A stretch of 64,000 nt of DNA from Streptomyces cyaneus (GTDB lineage Bacteria > Actinomycetota > Actinomycetes > Streptomycetales > Streptomycetaceae): positions 1-64,000 of the forward strand of contig NZ_RQJW01000020.1 in NCBI RefSeq assembly GCF_004028635.1, written 5' to 3'. The notes under the pieces were generated by a model. It was not told the origin of the DNA and ran no database searches. It worked only from the letters and a program-made list of their open reading frames with translations. The position numbers and the translations under genes are program-made. This document shows positions 10,526 to 19,012 of the stretch, piece after piece (position 1 is the first letter of the stretch; each line of letters starts with the position of its first letter).

Positions 10526-10556
10526 AGTCTTCAGGCTGGAGCGCGCTTCAAGTCAA
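10526..10556 (-). promoter_or_regulatory. MerR-type promoter of the aldo/keto reductase
   Basis: On the minus strand: -35 TTGACT (10551-10556), a 19-nt spacer (10532-10550) and -10 AAGACT (10526-10531). The long spacer contains an imperfect dyad, CTTGAAGCGC opposite GCGCTCCAG. A 19-bp spacer holding a dyad is the hallmark of promoters activated by MerR-family regulators through DNA untwisting. A further inverted repeat, GCGCTT with AAGCGC, spans 10543-10560. Confidence 0.6.
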
Positions 10557-10578
10557 GCGCTCCCGTGCGACCGCGGCC

Positions 10579-10631
10579 TTGCCATCAAGGGACCAATGGT
10601 GCAAAGTTGTACATATACGCCGTAAACATAC
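10579..10631 (+). promoter_or_regulatory. galE operon promoter with 23-bp near-palindromic operator
   Basis: Candidate -35 TTGCCA (10579-10584), 17-nt spacer and -10 CAAAGT (10602-10607). Directly downstream, 10609-10631 has left arm GTACATATAC, centre gcc and right arm GTAAACATAC (7 of 10 positions symmetric). It matches the element at 45234-45256 at 19 of 23 positions, in the same place relative to the -10 box. The position, over the start-site region, suits a repressor. Confidence 0.55.
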
Positions 10632-10658
10632 GGTGCACACCAGCAGGAGTGTCCTGCC

Positions 10659-11747
10659 ATGGCGAGCAGACCAGCCGAGGGAAGTGAAGCTCCGTGGACG
10701 CCGTCGACCGTTCTGGTCACCGGCGGGGCCGGCTTCATGGGCAGCCACGCCTGCGTGGAACTCCTCGACCACGGCTACGAGGTGATCGTGGTCGATGACT
10801 ACTCCAACAGCACTCCGCAGGTCTTCGCCCGTATGGAACGGATCGCCGGCCGCTTCGTCGGTGCGGTCTACGAGCTGGACATCCGTGATCGACACGCCCT
10901 GTCGGCCGTCTTCGACCGACACTCCGTGGACGCCGTTGTGCACTTTGCCGCGCACAAGGCCGGGGGCAGGTCGACGCGGATGCCCGTCGAGTACTACGAC
11001 ACCAATGTGGGTGGCACGACCGCCCTGCTGGGGGCCATGCACGAGCACGGGGTGCACCGGCTCGTGTACCCGTCGTCCTGTGCTGTCTACGGCGACGCCG
11101 GACACGGGCCGCTGGAAGAGACCACGCCGGCCCGGCCCACCAGCCCGTACGCGGCCTCGAAGTGGATCTGCGAGCAGATCCTCGCCGATGTCTGCCGCCG
11201 CCGCCCCGAGTACAGCGTGTTGTGCCTGCGGTACTCCACCCCGGCCGGGGCCCACCCCAGCGGACTGCTCGGCCAGGATCCCCGCGCCACGCCCGGCCAC
11301 CTGCTGCCGTATCTCGCCCAGGTGGCCGACGGCCTGCGGGAGCGTCTCGAGGTCTTCGGCGACGACTACCCGACCCATGACGGAACCGCGGTCCGCGACT
11401 ATCTCCATGTCATGGACGCCGTCGAGGCGCACCGCGTCGCGCTCGACCACCTCGGCGACAGGTCGGGCATGCGCGTGTACAACCTGGGCGTCGGAGAAGG
11501 CAGTTCCGTCCTCGATGTCGCCGCCGCGTTCTCCAGGGAGTGCGGCCGGCCCATCCCTCATGAGGTCGGGCCCCGCCGCCCGGGAGACGTCGCCGAACTC
11601 GTCGTCGACCCGACCGCGGTGAAGCGGGCCTGGGGCTGGCGTCCCACCCGGGATCTCGCAGGCCTGTGCCGGGACGCCTGGCGCTTCCAGCGGCTCAACC
11701 CGCACGGCTACGCCGACTCCTCCTGGCGACCGGACGCGAAGGAGTAG
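10659..11747 (+). CDS. galE: UDP-glucose 4-epimerase GalE
   Basis: 362 aa extended short-chain dehydrogenase that interconverts UDP-glucose and UDP-galactose. Visible: NAD-binding GGAGFMG near residue 25, VVHFAAHKAGGRSTRMPVEYYDTN, catalytic Ser in YPSSCAVYG and catalytic Tyr/Lys in SPYAASK. The sequence HKAGGRST replaces the usual LKAVGES of classical GalE, and YSTPAGAHPSG replaces FNPVGAHPSG, so it is a divergent member and may act on another UDP-sugar. It is first in a four-gene operon; the next gene begins 4 nt after its stop. Confidence 0.85.
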   Translation: MASRPAEGSEAPWTPSTVLVTGGAGFMGSHACVELLDHGYEVIVVDDYSNSTPQVFARMERIAGRFVGAVYELDIRDRHALSAVFDRHSVDAVVHFAAHKAGGRSTRMPVEYYDTNVGGTTALLGAMHEHGVHRLVYPSSCAVYGDAGHGPLEETTPARPTSPYAASKWICEQILADVCRRRPEYSVLCLRYSTPAGAHPSGLLGQDPRATPGHLLPYLAQVADGLRERLEVFGDDYPTHDGTAVRDYLHVMDAVEAHRVALDHLGDRSGMRVYNLGVGEGSSVLDVAAAFSRECGRPIPHEVGPRRPGDVAELVVDPTAVKRAWGWRPTRDLAGLCRDAWRFQRLNPHGYADSSWRPDAKE

Positions 11748-11751
11748 CGCC

Positions 11752-14700
11752 GTGTGGCTTTCGACTGTCCGCACGGCCCGTGGGGCGGGCCGACAGCGGA
11801 GCCTGGCACGGCTGTCGCCGGGACGCCTCATGACCCTCGCCGAGGGTGGGGGGAGGAGGTGCAGCAGGTCGCCGACCGGGCCTATGATCGTTACTGGAAG
11901 CGCAATTTGGCACATTCCGCGCGGCCCGGTGTCCTCCGATTCGGGGAGGCGCTTGACCTTGCTGCCGGCCCACCGGCTGATGGCCGCCCACGTCGCGCTG
12001 GTCGGGGCCATCACCGGCCTGTACATGACCGTCCCGGACCTGCTCACGCCGCTGTGGGCCGTCATCGGGCTGGCGGGGGCTGCCGCCGTCCTCACGGGTG
12101 TGCACCTCCACCGGCCCGCGCACCGATGGCCGTGGTGGGTGCTCGCCGCCGGGCTGCTCGCCTTCGCCGCGGGCGACACCTACTACAACGTGCAGGAGGC
12201 CTATTTCGCCGCGTCCAATCCGTTCCCGTCCCCGGCGGACGCCTGCTACCTCGCCGTGTATCCCTTGTTCGCCGCGGGTCTGTTCGGTCTGGTGCGGTAC
12301 CGCTGGGTGGGCCATGATCTGCCGAGCCTGCTGGACGCGCTGATCATCACCGCGGGGCTCGCCCTGCCGGTCTGGGTGTATCTGGTGCAGCCGCTCGCCC
12401 GCCTGGAGGGCCTCACCTGGCAGCAGCGTGCGATCAGCATCGCCTACCCGCTCGGGGACATCCTGGTGCTGGCGCTCCTCGTACGGCTGCTGGCCCCCAG
12501 CCCCGGATCCGGTCCCAACCGTGCCGTCCAGCTGCTCGTGCTGGGCACGCTCACCCTGCTCTGCTTCGACATCGCCTACGGGATCCTCCAGCTGAACGAC
12601 ACATGGCAGACCGGCACACTGCTGGACTCCGGCTGGATCGTCTTCTACACAGCTTGGGGGCTGGCCGCGCTGCACCCCTCGATGGCGGAGCTGACCGCGT
12701 CGGATTCCCAGCCGCAGTCTCTGCTGCCGCCCTGGCGCCGACTTCTGCTGCTCACGGCGGCCACGTTGATCCCACCCGCCATCCTGGTGTACGAGGAGCG
12801 CGCGGGTCACGTGCGCGACGCGGCGGTATTGGGCCCGTTCTCAGCTGTGCTGTTCCTGCTGGTGATCCTGCGGCTCGCGGTGATGGTCGCGGCGCACCGC
12901 AAGGCCGTGGCGCGGGAGCAGGCGCTGCGCACCGCGGCCGCCTCACTGGTGGCCGCGTTCTGGCCGGAGGAGATCGCCCGGACCTGCGACACGGCGATCG
13001 CCACGCTGTTCGGCCCGAAGACCCCGCATGTGGCCATGCTCCTGTCGGCCCGGGACGCCCAGGACCTGTACGAGCGACTCGCGCGGTCCCCCATCTGGAT
13101 CGACGGCCGACCGGTCACGGATCGTGCCGAGCCGTCCTCGAACAAATCGCCCGATCCCGCCCTCCACCGCACCCTCCTGCTCCCCATCACCGTGTTGGGG
13201 CCGGAGATCGCCGCCCGGCTCGGGGGCCTGCCGACCACCCTGGTCTGCCCCATGGTCCAGCCCGACCGCCCGGCCGGTGGCGAGCTTCCGGGCGCGCTGA
13301 TGGCGGCCGGCCCACAGCGGCAGCTCGCCGAGATGCGCGGCTCGCTGGAGATCCTGGCCTCGGAGGCGGGGCTGGCGACGGAGCGGATCGCGCTGCGGCG
13401 GGAGATCATCCGCACGGAGAGCGAGGCGTACTTCCGCACCCTGGTGCGGAACGCCACGGACGTCATTCTCATCGTCAACGACGACGCAACCGTCCGCTAC
13501 GCCACTCCGTCCGCGCAGGCCGTGTTCGGCAGCAGCGTCGAGCTGACCGGGAGGCACCTGCCGGAACTGCTCGATCCGCAGGATCGGGACCGGGTGATCC
13601 GCACTCTGACGACCCTGCGCAACAGCGGGCGGCAGGAGGCGCACGACCACTGGTGGGTGGTGCGGGAGGGAGCGCGCATCGAGGTGGAGGTACGCTGCCG
13701 CGACCTGCGACAGGACCGGACCGTGGGCGGTCTGGTCGTGACGTTGCGGGACGTCACCGAGCAGCGTCAGCTGGAGCACGAACTCACCCAGCGGGCCTTC
13801 CACGACTCGCTGACCGGTCTGCCCAACCGGACACTGCTGCTGGAGCGGACGGAGCGTGCGCTGCTGCGCAGCCGCCGTGAATCGACGATCACCTGTCTGC
13901 TCTTCATCGACCTGGACGACTTCAAGATCGTCAATGACACGCTGGGCCACTCGGTCGGCGACCGGCTGCTGTGCGCCGTGGGACAGCGCCTGTCGTGGAC
14001 GCTGCGCCGTACGGACACGGCGGCCCGGCTCGGCGGCGACGAGTTCGCCGTACTGATGGAGGACGCGAAGCAGCCCCTCGACGCCGAACTCCTGGCCGCG
14101 CAGGTGATCCAGGCGCTCAACCGGCCGTTCCAACTGGCGGACGAGTCGGTGAGCATCTCCGCCAGCGTGGGTGTGGCCACGGCCAGGGACAGCCCGAACG
14201 CCGAGGAACTGCTGGCCCTCGCCGATCTGGCCCTGTACGCGGCCAAGGCGTCCGGGAAGCGCCAGTGGCGCCGCTACCAGCCCCAGCAGCGCGCCCGCGT
14301 GCTGGCACGCCACGACCTGCAGGCGCGCCTCAACAGTGCGATCGCTCAGCAGGAGTTCACCCTGCGCTACCAGCCGGTCGTGGACATCCCCGCGGGCGAG
14401 GTCGTGGGCTTCGAGGCGCTGGCCCGCTGGCCGCGCCTGGGAAGCGAGCCCGTCCCACCGGGGCAGTTCATCCCGCTCGCCGAGGAGACGGGCCACATCT
14501 CGGCGCTGGGCACCTGGGTGCTGCATCACGCCACGGCCGACATCGCCCGGCTGCAGCACCACGCCCGGCGGACCGGACCGCCGTATCTCAGCGTCAATGT
14601 GTCCGCCCGGCAGTGGCGGGACACGGGCTTCCTGGACGAGGTGTGCAGGGCCCTGGACACCGCCGGTCTGGCACCCGGCACGCTGCAGCTGGAGCTCACC

Positions 14701-15105
14701 GAGTCGGTGCTCATGCAGCGGACCGAGCAGATCGACACGCTCATCGGGACGTTGAAGGACCTCGGCGTGCGCATCGCGGTCGACGACTTCGGCACCGGGT
14801 ACTCCTCATTGCGCTATCTCCGGGACTTCCCCATCGACGTACTCAAGATCGACAAGTCGTTCATCGACGAGGTCCCCCAGGATCCCCGACAGGTCGCCCT
14901 GGTCGAGGGCATCATCCACCTGGCCGACACGCTCGGGCTTCAGGTGATCGCCGAGGGCATCGAGAACCAGCAGCAGTGGGAGCTGCTGGCGGACATCGGC
15001 TGTGGGTACGGGCAGGGCTACCTGTTCGCCCGGCCGATGACGGTGGAGCAGGGAGAGGCCGTGCTCCAACAGCACGGCGGCGTCCGGCCGTCTCCTCGGG
15101 CCTGA
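11752..15105 (+). CDS. Membrane PAS-GGDEF-EAL protein (c-di-GMP turnover)
   Basis: 1117 aa if started at GTG 11752 (GAAGGAG 7 nt upstream). The first ~80 residues precede the membrane part and a later start is possible. About nine hydrophobic segments cover residues ~80-380. Then come a linker, a PAS domain (~557-680, AYFRTLVRNATDVILIVNDD), GGDEF (~690-850, intact RLGGDEFAVL near 761) and EAL (~870-1110). EAL motifs are complete: GFEALARW near 886, LELTES, AVDDFGTGYSSL, LKIDKSFI, IAEGIEN. Both catalytic domains look active, so it could make and hydrolyse cyclic di-GMP. The layout resembles Streptomyces RmdB-type proteins. Confidence 0.9.
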   Translation: MWLSTVRTARGAGRQRSLARLSPGRLMTLAEGGGRRCSRSPTGPMIVTGSAIWHIPRGPVSSDSGRRLTLLPAHRLMAAHVALVGAITGLYMTVPDLLTPLWAVIGLAGAAAVLTGVHLHRPAHRWPWWVLAAGLLAFAAGDTYYNVQEAYFAASNPFPSPADACYLAVYPLFAAGLFGLVRYRWVGHDLPSLLDALIITAGLALPVWVYLVQPLARLEGLTWQQRAISIAYPLGDILVLALLVRLLAPSPGSGPNRAVQLLVLGTLTLLCFDIAYGILQLNDTWQTGTLLDSGWIVFYTAWGLAALHPSMAELTASDSQPQSLLPPWRRLLLLTAATLIPPAILVYEERAGHVRDAAVLGPFSAVLFLLVILRLAVMVAAHRKAVAREQALRTAAASLVAAFWPEEIARTCDTAIATLFGPKTPHVAMLLSARDAQDLYERLARSPIWIDGRPVTDRAEPSSNKSPDPALHRTLLLPITVLGPEIAARLGGLPTTLVCPMVQPDRPAGGELPGALMAAGPQRQLAEMRGSLEILASEAGLATERIALRREIIRTESEAYFRTLVRNATDVILIVNDDATVRYATPSAQAVFGSSVELTGRHLPELLDPQDRDRVIRTLTTLRNSGRQEAHDHWWVVREGARIEVEVRCRDLRQDRTVGGLVVTLRDVTEQRQLEHELTQRAFHDSLTGLPNRTLLLERTERALLRSRRESTITCLLFIDLDDFKIVNDTLGHSVGDRLLCAVGQRLSWTLRRTDTAARLGGDEFAVLMEDAKQPLDAELLAAQVIQALNRPFQLADESVSISASVGVATARDSPNAEELLALADLALYAAKASGKRQWRRYQPQQRARVLARHDLQARLNSAIAQQEFTLRYQPVVDIPAGEVVGFEALARWPRLGSEPVPPGQFIPLAEETGHISALGTWVLHHATADIARLQHHARRTGPPYLSVNVSARQWRDTGFLDEVCRALDTAGLAPGTLQLELTESVLMQRTEQIDTLIGTLKDLGVRIAVDDFGTGYSSLRYLRDFPIDVLKIDKSFIDEVPQDPRQVALVEGIIHLADTLGLQVIAEGIENQQQWELLADIGCGYGQGYLFARPMTVEQGEAVLQQHGGVRPSPRA

Positions 15106-15123
15106 ACACAAGGGAGCAGCACC

Positions 15124-16380
15124 ATGCGAGCCATCGACCTCGACGTCGGGATCCCGGGAAGTAGGCGTGACCCACGGTGGGAGGACCTCGACGACCTGCG
15201 GCGGACGAGCCCCATGAGCGACGCCGTGCTGGACGAGGTGCGCGGCCGGCACATCCGCAGCGGTGACCACTGGCTGATCGACTTCGCTTCCTGCAACTAC
15301 CTGGGCTTCGACTGGGACCCCGAGATCATCGACGAGATCGAACCGGTCGTACGGCGGTGGGGGACGCACCCCAGCTGGTCGCGGCTGCTGGGCAGCCCGC
15401 GGCTCTACCCGGAGATCGAGGAGCGGCTCGCCGCGCTGCTCGGAGCGCCGGACACACTGCTGCTGCCCACGGCCACCCTGATCCACGCCTCGGTGATCCC
15501 GGTCCTCGCCGAAGCGGGCCATGTCTTCGTCGAGGCCAGAGCGCACAAGACCGTGTACGACGGCTGCGTGTCGGCCCGGGGCCACGGCGCCCGGCTGCAG
15601 CGCTTCCACGCCGACCGGCCCGACGAGCTGGACGCCCTGCTGCGGGCCCTGCCGTCCGACGGCCCCCGGCTGGTCTGCCTGGACGGTGTCGACAGCATGA
15701 GCGGGAACAGCCCCGACCTGCCGGTGCTCGCCCGGATCTGCCGGGACCGGGGCGCGACACTGTACGTGGACGACACCCACGGTTTCGGTGTCATCGGGGA
15801 GCGGACCGCAGCGGAGTCCTGCCCCTACGGATCGCGCGGCAACAGCGTCGTCCGGCACACGGGTGAGACCTACGACGGCATCGTGCTCGTCGGCGGCTTC
15901 TCCAAGGCGTACTCCTCGCTGCTGGCCTTCCTCGCCCTGCCCTCCCGGCTCAAGGACCACCTGAAGACCGCCGCCGGCCCGTATCTCTACTCCGGCCCCT
16001 CGCCGACGGCGTCGCTGGCCACGGCGCTCGCCGGTCTGGGGGTCAACGACCGCCGGGGGGACGCCATCCGTGCCGATCTCCACCGCAAGACCGTGCGGGT
16101 GCTCCGACACGTCCGCGGCCTCGGCCTGGCCACCCCGAGCATCCGCGAGTTCCCGATCGTGGAGATCCCGCTCGCCGACGCCGCCGATCTGGAAGCGGTC
16201 GCCCGGTTCCTGTGGGAGCGCGGCATCTACGTGACGCTCGCGGCCTACCCCCTCGTCCCCCGGGACCGGGTCGGCTTCCGGATCCAGGTCACGGCACTCA
16301 ACTCCGACGAGGACATCGACCGGCTCAACGACACGCTGAGTCTGCTGGCCGAGCACCGCGTCCTGAGGCGCAAGAGGTGA
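15124..16380 (+). CDS. Alpha-oxoamine-synthase-like PLP enzyme
   Basis: 418 aa fold-type I aminotransferase-class enzyme, closest in pattern to 8-amino-7-oxononanoate synthase, serine palmitoyltransferase and the CqsA/LqsA signal synthases. Visible: DFASCNYLGF, SWSRLLGSPRLYPEIEE, AHKTVYDG, PLP-pairing YVDDTHGFGVIGE (~216) and the Schiff-base lysine in GGFSKAYSSL (~261). It would condense an amino acid with an acyl-CoA, losing CO2. The GGFSKAYSS context departs from the TFSKALGSxGG of biotin enzymes, and no biotin genes are nearby. It sits between a c-di-GMP enzyme gene and a methyltransferase gene, 18 and 7 bp away. Confidence 0.82.
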   Translation: MRAIDLDVGIPGSRRDPRWEDLDDLRRTSPMSDAVLDEVRGRHIRSGDHWLIDFASCNYLGFDWDPEIIDEIEPVVRRWGTHPSWSRLLGSPRLYPEIEERLAALLGAPDTLLLPTATLIHASVIPVLAEAGHVFVEARAHKTVYDGCVSARGHGARLQRFHADRPDELDALLRALPSDGPRLVCLDGVDSMSGNSPDLPVLARICRDRGATLYVDDTHGFGVIGERTAAESCPYGSRGNSVVRHTGETYDGIVLVGGFSKAYSSLLAFLALPSRLKDHLKTAAGPYLYSGPSPTASLATALAGLGVNDRRGDAIRADLHRKTVRVLRHVRGLGLATPSIREFPIVEIPLADAADLEAVARFLWERGIYVTLAAYPLVPRDRVGFRIQVTALNSDEDIDRLNDTLSLLAEHRVLRRKR

Positions 16381-16387
16381 GCCGGGA

Positions 16388-17164
16388 ATGCCCACGTCCA
16401 AGGCCCCAGGTGCCGTGCCGATCCGCAACGACGACGTGGACTGGGACAGCTGGCCCGTCCAGGACTACCTCGCCGAGAACTACCGCGAACTGCACCCGTC
16501 CGACGCGGCGGTCATCGCCCACCACGCGGGGCTGTACCGGGAGCTGGCACCCGGGAGCATCGCACGGTCCGTGGAGTTCGGTGCCGGACCCAACCTGTAC
16601 CCGCTCATGCTGGCCGCCTCCGCCGGCCGCCGCGTCGACGCCGTGGAGGCGGGTGCGGCCAACGTCGCCTATCTGACCGGGCAGCTCCACCTCGGCCCCG
16701 ACGCCAGCTGGCAGCCCTTCTACGCGCTGTGCAGGCGGAATGTCCCGAGCCTTCCGGCCTCCCTTCCGGAGGCACTGTCGCGGGTACGGGTCGTGCACGG
16801 CGACGTCCGGGCCCTGCCGCCCGGCATGTACAGTCTCGCCTCGATGCACTTCGTGGCCGAGGGCGCGACCGAGGACTTCACGGAGTTCACCGAGTTCTGC
16901 CGCCTCTTCGCCCACTGCGTGGTCCCGGGCGGGTATCTGGTGGCCGCGTTCATGGAGAACATGCCCACGTACCGCATCGGCCGTGCCTCACGCTGGCCGG
17001 GCTGCCCCGTGGACCCGGACGCCGTCCGGGAGGTGTTCGCGCCGCTGACCGAGCGGCTCTCGGTGACCCGGATCAACGCCGACCCGACGCTCCCGGACTA
17101 CGGCGACTCGGGGATGGTGCTGATGACAGGGCGAACGCCGTCTCCACCAGGGCGATGTGGCTGA
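16388..17164 (+). CDS. SAM-dependent small-molecule methyltransferase (NNMT/PNMT/TEMT-like)
   Basis: 258 aa. The opening DVDWDSWPVQDYLAENYRELHPSDAAVIAHHAGLY and glycine motif VEFGAGPNLYPLML (~63-76), acidic residue in VDAVEAG and VHGDVRALPP fit the amine N-methyltransferase family seen in actinomycetes. As the last gene of the galE operon, it may methylate the amino-ketone product of the preceding PLP enzyme (inference). Its final 92 bp overlap the 3' end of the convergent GH15 gene; the last ~10 residues (GRTPSPPGRCG) look like readthrough tail rather than fold. Confidence 0.85.
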   Translation: MPTSKAPGAVPIRNDDVDWDSWPVQDYLAENYRELHPSDAAVIAHHAGLYRELAPGSIARSVEFGAGPNLYPLMLAASAGRRVDAVEAGAANVAYLTGQLHLGPDASWQPFYALCRRNVPSLPASLPEALSRVRVVHGDVRALPPGMYSLASMHFVAEGATEDFTEFTEFCRLFAHCVVPGGYLVAAFMENMPTYRIGRASRWPGCPVDPDAVREVFAPLTERLSVTRINADPTLPDYGDSGMVLMTGRTPSPPGRCG

Positions 17165-18893
17165 ACGCCTGCGGCGCGTTGCCCAGTTGACGACCCGCGT
17201 CCGGGTCCCACTGCTCGGCGAGCAGACCGACGTCGTTGCGGATGGCGAGGGCCCGTTCGAAGACCTCCCGGGCCTGCCCGGGATGCCCGGTGGCGGCGAG
17301 TGCATCGGCGTACCACAGGGTGCACGCCACGAAGGTGCCCTCGGGGCCGCGCATGCCGTCCACGTCGTGCACGCCATGCTCTGCGGGGTCGTACCGCCGG
17401 ACGAACCCACCGTGGTTCAGCCGCTGTGCGGCCCGAACCGTGCCGCGCACCCGCTCGTCCCGCGCCGGCAGGAAGCCGAGCCGGGGGATCAGCAGGGCCG
17501 AGGCGTCCAGGGCCGAGGAGCCGTAGAACTGCACGAAGGAGCCCTGCCGTGCGTCCCACCCCTCCCGGCAGACCTCCCGGTGCACCTCGTCCCGCAGAGC
17601 CCGCCACTGGGCCGAAGGGCCGTCGCGGCCGAGCATCTCCCCCATGCGCAGCGCCCGGTCGGCGGCCACCCAGACCATGACCTTGGAATGGACGAACTGC
17701 CGCCCCGGACCGCGTACCTGCCACAGCCCTTGATCGGGTTCGCGCCAGTGCCGCACGAGGTGGCTCATCAGCGCCTCCACCAGGCTCCAGACGCGGGCCG
17801 GCATGGTGATCCCTGCCTGCAGCGACAGGCAGAGGGCGTCCATGACCTCGCCGTACACATCCAGCTGGAACTGGCCCTCCGCCGAGTTCCCGAACCGGAC
17901 CGGCCGCGATTGCTCGTAACCCTGCAGCCAAGGCGCCTCGGTCTCGTGCAGGAGCCGCTGTCCCGCGACGCCGTACACGGTCTGCAGCTCGGCGGGGTCA
18001 CCCGCGATGGCTCGCATCAGCCAGTTCAGCCATGCCGTGGCCTCGTCCCGGTAACCGCTGCGCAGCAGGCAGGACAGGGTCAGGGTGGAGTCGCGCAGCC
18101 AGCAGAACCGGTGATCCCAGTTGCGTTCGCCCCCGATGCATCCGGGAAGCGAGGTGGTCGGCGCCGCGACAATGCCGCCCGTGGGGGCGTAGGTGAGCGC
18201 CTTGAGGGTGATGAGGGACCGTACCACCGCGTCCCGCCAGGGTCCCTCGTAGCGGCACTGGGCGGTCCAGCGCCGCCAGAAGTCACAGGTCTCCTTCAGT
18301 GCCGTTTCCGCCGGGACGGAGAGCGCAGCGGGCGCCCCGGGAAGGTGCGACGGTGACCATACGAGGGTCAGGGCCAGCCGGTGACCGGCCGGGACCGTGA
18401 AGTCGAGCACGGTGGAGTCCTGCTGGTCCGGCACGCGTACCGGCCCGTCGGCGTGCAGCCAGACGGCGTCAGGCCCGGCCACCGCCACCGTGCCGGCCTC
18501 GGCGTCCCGGACCCACGGCACGACACGGCCCTGGTGGAATCGCAGCCGCAGCTCGCTGCGCATGGGCACGGAACCCGACACGCCCTCGACTACGCGGACC
18601 ACGCACGGCGCACGCGGCGGCATGAAGTCCGTGACCCGAACCGTGCCGCTTGCGCCCCGCCACTCGGTTTCGAGGACCAGCGTGCCCTGCCGGTAGTGCC
18701 GACGCGTACAGCGCCCACCCACACGCGGAGCCACCCGCCAGAAACCATTGGCCCGCGTGCCCAGCAGCGCGGCCAGACAGGCGGGAGAGTCGAATCGCGG
18801 CAAGCACAACCAGTCGAGGGACCCGTCCATGCCGACCATCGCGGCGGTTTCCAGGTCGCTGATGAGGGCGTAATCCTCGATGGGGGAACTCAT
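17073..18893 (-). CDS. Glycoside hydrolase family 15 protein (glucoamylase/trehalase type)
   Basis: 606 aa. N-terminus SSPIEDYALISDLETAAMVGMDGSLDWLCLPRFDSP is the DUF5911 (trehalase-like N-terminal) part typical of bacterial GH15 proteins. The catalytic (alpha/alpha)6 barrel follows, with GGERNWDHRFCWLRDS and GPEGTFVACTLWYADAL containing the catalytic acid/base carboxylates. Likely cytoplasmic; it hydrolyses alpha-glucosides such as trehalose or maltodextrin. Start at 18893 is chosen by family resemblance although the ribosome site is weak; longer starts up to 18980 exist. The last ~25 residues are Ser/Pro/Arg-rich and lie in the overlap with the convergent methyltransferase. Confidence 0.9.
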   Translation of the reverse strand: MSSPIEDYALISDLETAAMVGMDGSLDWLCLPRFDSPACLAALLGTRANGFWRVAPRVGGRCTRRHYRQGTLVLETEWRGASGTVRVTDFMPPRAPCVVRVVEGVSGSVPMRSELRLRFHQGRVVPWVRDAEAGTVAVAGPDAVWLHADGPVRVPDQQDSTVLDFTVPAGHRLALTLVWSPSHLPGAPAALSVPAETALKETCDFWRRWTAQCRYEGPWRDAVVRSLITLKALTYAPTGGIVAAPTTSLPGCIGGERNWDHRFCWLRDSTLTLSCLLRSGYRDEATAWLNWLMRAIAGDPAELQTVYGVAGQRLLHETEAPWLQGYEQSRPVRFGNSAEGQFQLDVYGEVMDALCLSLQAGITMPARVWSLVEALMSHLVRHWREPDQGLWQVRGPGRQFVHSKVMVWVAADRALRMGEMLGRDGPSAQWRALRDEVHREVCREGWDARQGSFVQFYGSSALDASALLIPRLGFLPARDERVRGTVRAAQRLNHGGFVRRYDPAEHGVHDVDGMRGPEGTFVACTLWYADALAATGHPGQAREVFERALAIRNDVGLLAEQWDPDAGRQLGNAPQAFSHIALVETAFALSSAPSPSRRSPGASGRR

Positions 18894-18902
18894 GATCGGA
18901 GT

Positions 18903-18924
18903 ACGCCGTTGTGCACTTTGCCGC
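18903..18924. repeat. 22-bp exact repeat of a segment inside galE
   Basis: The 22 bp at 18903-18924, 10-31 bp upstream of the GH15 start codon, are identical to 10930-10951 inside galE (the VDAVVHFAA coding stretch). Both are in the same plus-strand orientation. Flanks do not match. The repeat contains GTGCACTTTGCCGC. Confidence 0.7.
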
Positions 18925-19012
18925 AGTTCCAGGATACGACGGTCACGGCTGACGGTCATCCGGGCATGGCCGGATGCCACGTCGCAGCGGTCGAGCGGTA
19001 AGGAGAGGGCGA

